Below are positions 14,771 through 15,347 of a stretch of 15,347 nucleotides of DNA, one piece after another. The notes below the pieces were generated by a model, which was not told the DNA's origin, ran no database searches, and saw only the letters and a list, made by a program, of their open reading frames with translations. The DNA lies in NCBI GenBank assembly GCA_002719425.1, contig PBHA01000011.1, positions 2,868 through 18,214 of the forward strand. Reading direction: 5' to 3'. How positions within the stretch are numbered: the stretch's first letter is position 1; each line of letters opens with the position of its first letter. This DNA comes from Chloroflexota bacterium (GTDB taxonomy: Bacteria > Chloroflexota > Dehalococcoidia > UBA1151 > TMED-70). The position numbers were made by a program, and so were the translations under genes.

Positions 14771-15347
14771 AATTTTTTGGATTTTTTATAATACTTATTA
14801 GTATACAAGATAGAATACATAAAGCAGCCATGACTAAGAATGAATAGTAGTAGGTATCATACGTATCATATAAATATCCAACTATAACTGGAGATATCAT
14901 CATCCCAATACCCATTGGGAAAGCGTTTATTCCAAGTATAGTGCCATAATGTTTACCACCAAAAAAATCTCCTCTCATTGCATGAAAAGTAGGGGTTCTC
15001 ATACCAAATCCAACTCCCCATAGAACTGAAAAAAATATAACCATATAATAACTTTCTGAATGAGCTAAAATTATAATTGCTAAAGCTTGTAATAAAAAGA
15101 ATATTGGTAAAACAACTTTTTTATTCACTAAATCACCAACAATACCTCCTGATATGTGACCCATAAACTGTAAAACAGACATTATTGGAAGGATGGTTCC
15201 TGCAGTAATGATATCTAAACCTACACCATTTTCATCAGTCAGATATAAAAAAATATGAGCAGATAATGCTCCAACTGAAATATTTGCAAATAAATGTGAA
15301 AAAGCTAATATCCAAAAAGGTTGAGATTTAATTGCCATCTTTGGAGA
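14757..15347 (-). CDS. MFS transporter, C-terminal half (cut by window edge)
   Basis: The visible 196 residues hold about six membrane helices and match the second half of a major facilitator. An ATG is at 15336-15338, but the frame stays open beyond it to the window end. Its context, IKSQPFWILAFSH, aligns with LKSKAFWMLSMVG at the start of the second half of the other MFS protein in this window, so this Met is almost surely internal and the first half lies past the edge. GDLVNKK is the second motif-A copy, and the MRGDFFGGKHYGTILGIN segment followed by GIGMMISPVIVGYLYD is typical of the OFA/monocarboxylate-like group. It overlaps the formate-THF ligase start by 14 bp, so the two are co-translated. 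A small carboxylate (formate, oxalate or similar) is a possible cargo; this is inferred from the partner only. Confidence 0.82.
   Translation of the reverse strand, partial: SPKMAIKSQPFWILAFSHLFANISVGALSAHIFLYLTDENGVGLDIITAGTILPIMSVLQFMGHISGGIVGDLVNKKVVLPIFFLLQALAIIILAHSESYYMVIFFSVLWGVGFGMRTPTFHAMRGDFFGGKHYGTILGINAFPMGIGMMISPVIVGYLYDTYDTYYYSFLVMAALCILSCILISIIKNPKNYEKN

Noticed and set aside
14757..15338. A half-size, six-helix MFS protein starting at 15338
   Set aside because: The frame is open to the window edge and the Met aligns with the start of the second half in the other MFS protein here, so it is a normal carrier cut by the window.
1..15347. CRISPR arrays, tRNA, rRNA, insertion sequences or prophage genes
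   Set aside because: No spaced repeats of the right size, no tRNA-like or rRNA segments and no transposase or integrase frames were seen; the gaps are all under 90 bp apart from the left-edge region, which holds the zinc-ribbon gene.

Overview
The window is an AT-rich (roughly 30% GC by eye), very densely packed bacterial chromosome segment. It has 13 protein genes, one of them cut by the right edge and one possibly cut by the left edge. There is no stretch over 300 bases without a gene, and I saw no rRNA, tRNA, IS element or CRISPR array. Low GC, overlapping gene ends, absence of hairpin terminators and few Shine-Dalgarno sites suggest a free-living, streamlined (probably marine, oligotrophic) bacterium. 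The short PstC type, the mannonate-dehydratase-like/SDR/MFS catabolic genes, the DUF3500 protein and the small CxxC...CxxCGF protein make me lean to Chloroflexota of the SAR202 kind. That assignment is an impression, not shown by the sequence; other low-GC marine lineages such as Actinomarinales remain possible.

Layout. (1) 24-4118: a 50-residue zinc-ribbon protein, then a phosphate-starvation block: phoB response regulator, phoR histidine kinase, and the phosphate ABC transporter permeases pstC and pstA. Two promoters, before phoB and before pstC, carry 11-bp-spaced TTAAC-type direct repeats next to a TATAAT box, which look like Pho boxes. pstS, pstB and phoU are not in the window. (2) 4158-5420: an EVE-domain protein and a TatD-family metal hydrolase, convergent and abutting. 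(3) 5462-8476: a probable sugar-acid catabolic group, with a mannonate dehydratase-like enzyme overlapping a short-chain dehydrogenase, and an MFS transporter coming in from the opposite strand. (4) 8560-11205: aconitase A, with the strongest ribosome binding site in the window. (5) 11198-12061: a TIGR01777-type NAD-dependent epimerase on the minus strand; 12147-13139: a DUF3500 protein on the plus strand. (6) 13136-15347, minus strand: formate-tetrahydrofolate ligase, preceded by and overlapping a second MFS transporter whose first half lies beyond the window.

How the genes fit together. The first block is a sensing-and-uptake unit for phosphate: PhoR-PhoB should control both itself and pstCA through the repeated sites. 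The 5.4-8.5 kb block looks like uptake and oxidation/dehydration of a sugar acid, feeding central carbon flow where aconitase acts. The ligase charges tetrahydrofolate with formate, and its overlapping MFS partner could move a small carboxylate. All four convergent gene pairs overlap by 4-8 bp or abut with no spacer. At 7208-7211 two genes share one palindromic CTAG as both stop codons. I found no clearly new multi-gene system. The points most worth checking are the missing start codon of phoR, the Pho-box-like repeats, the DUF3500 protein, the MFS-ligase overlap and the compact gene ends.
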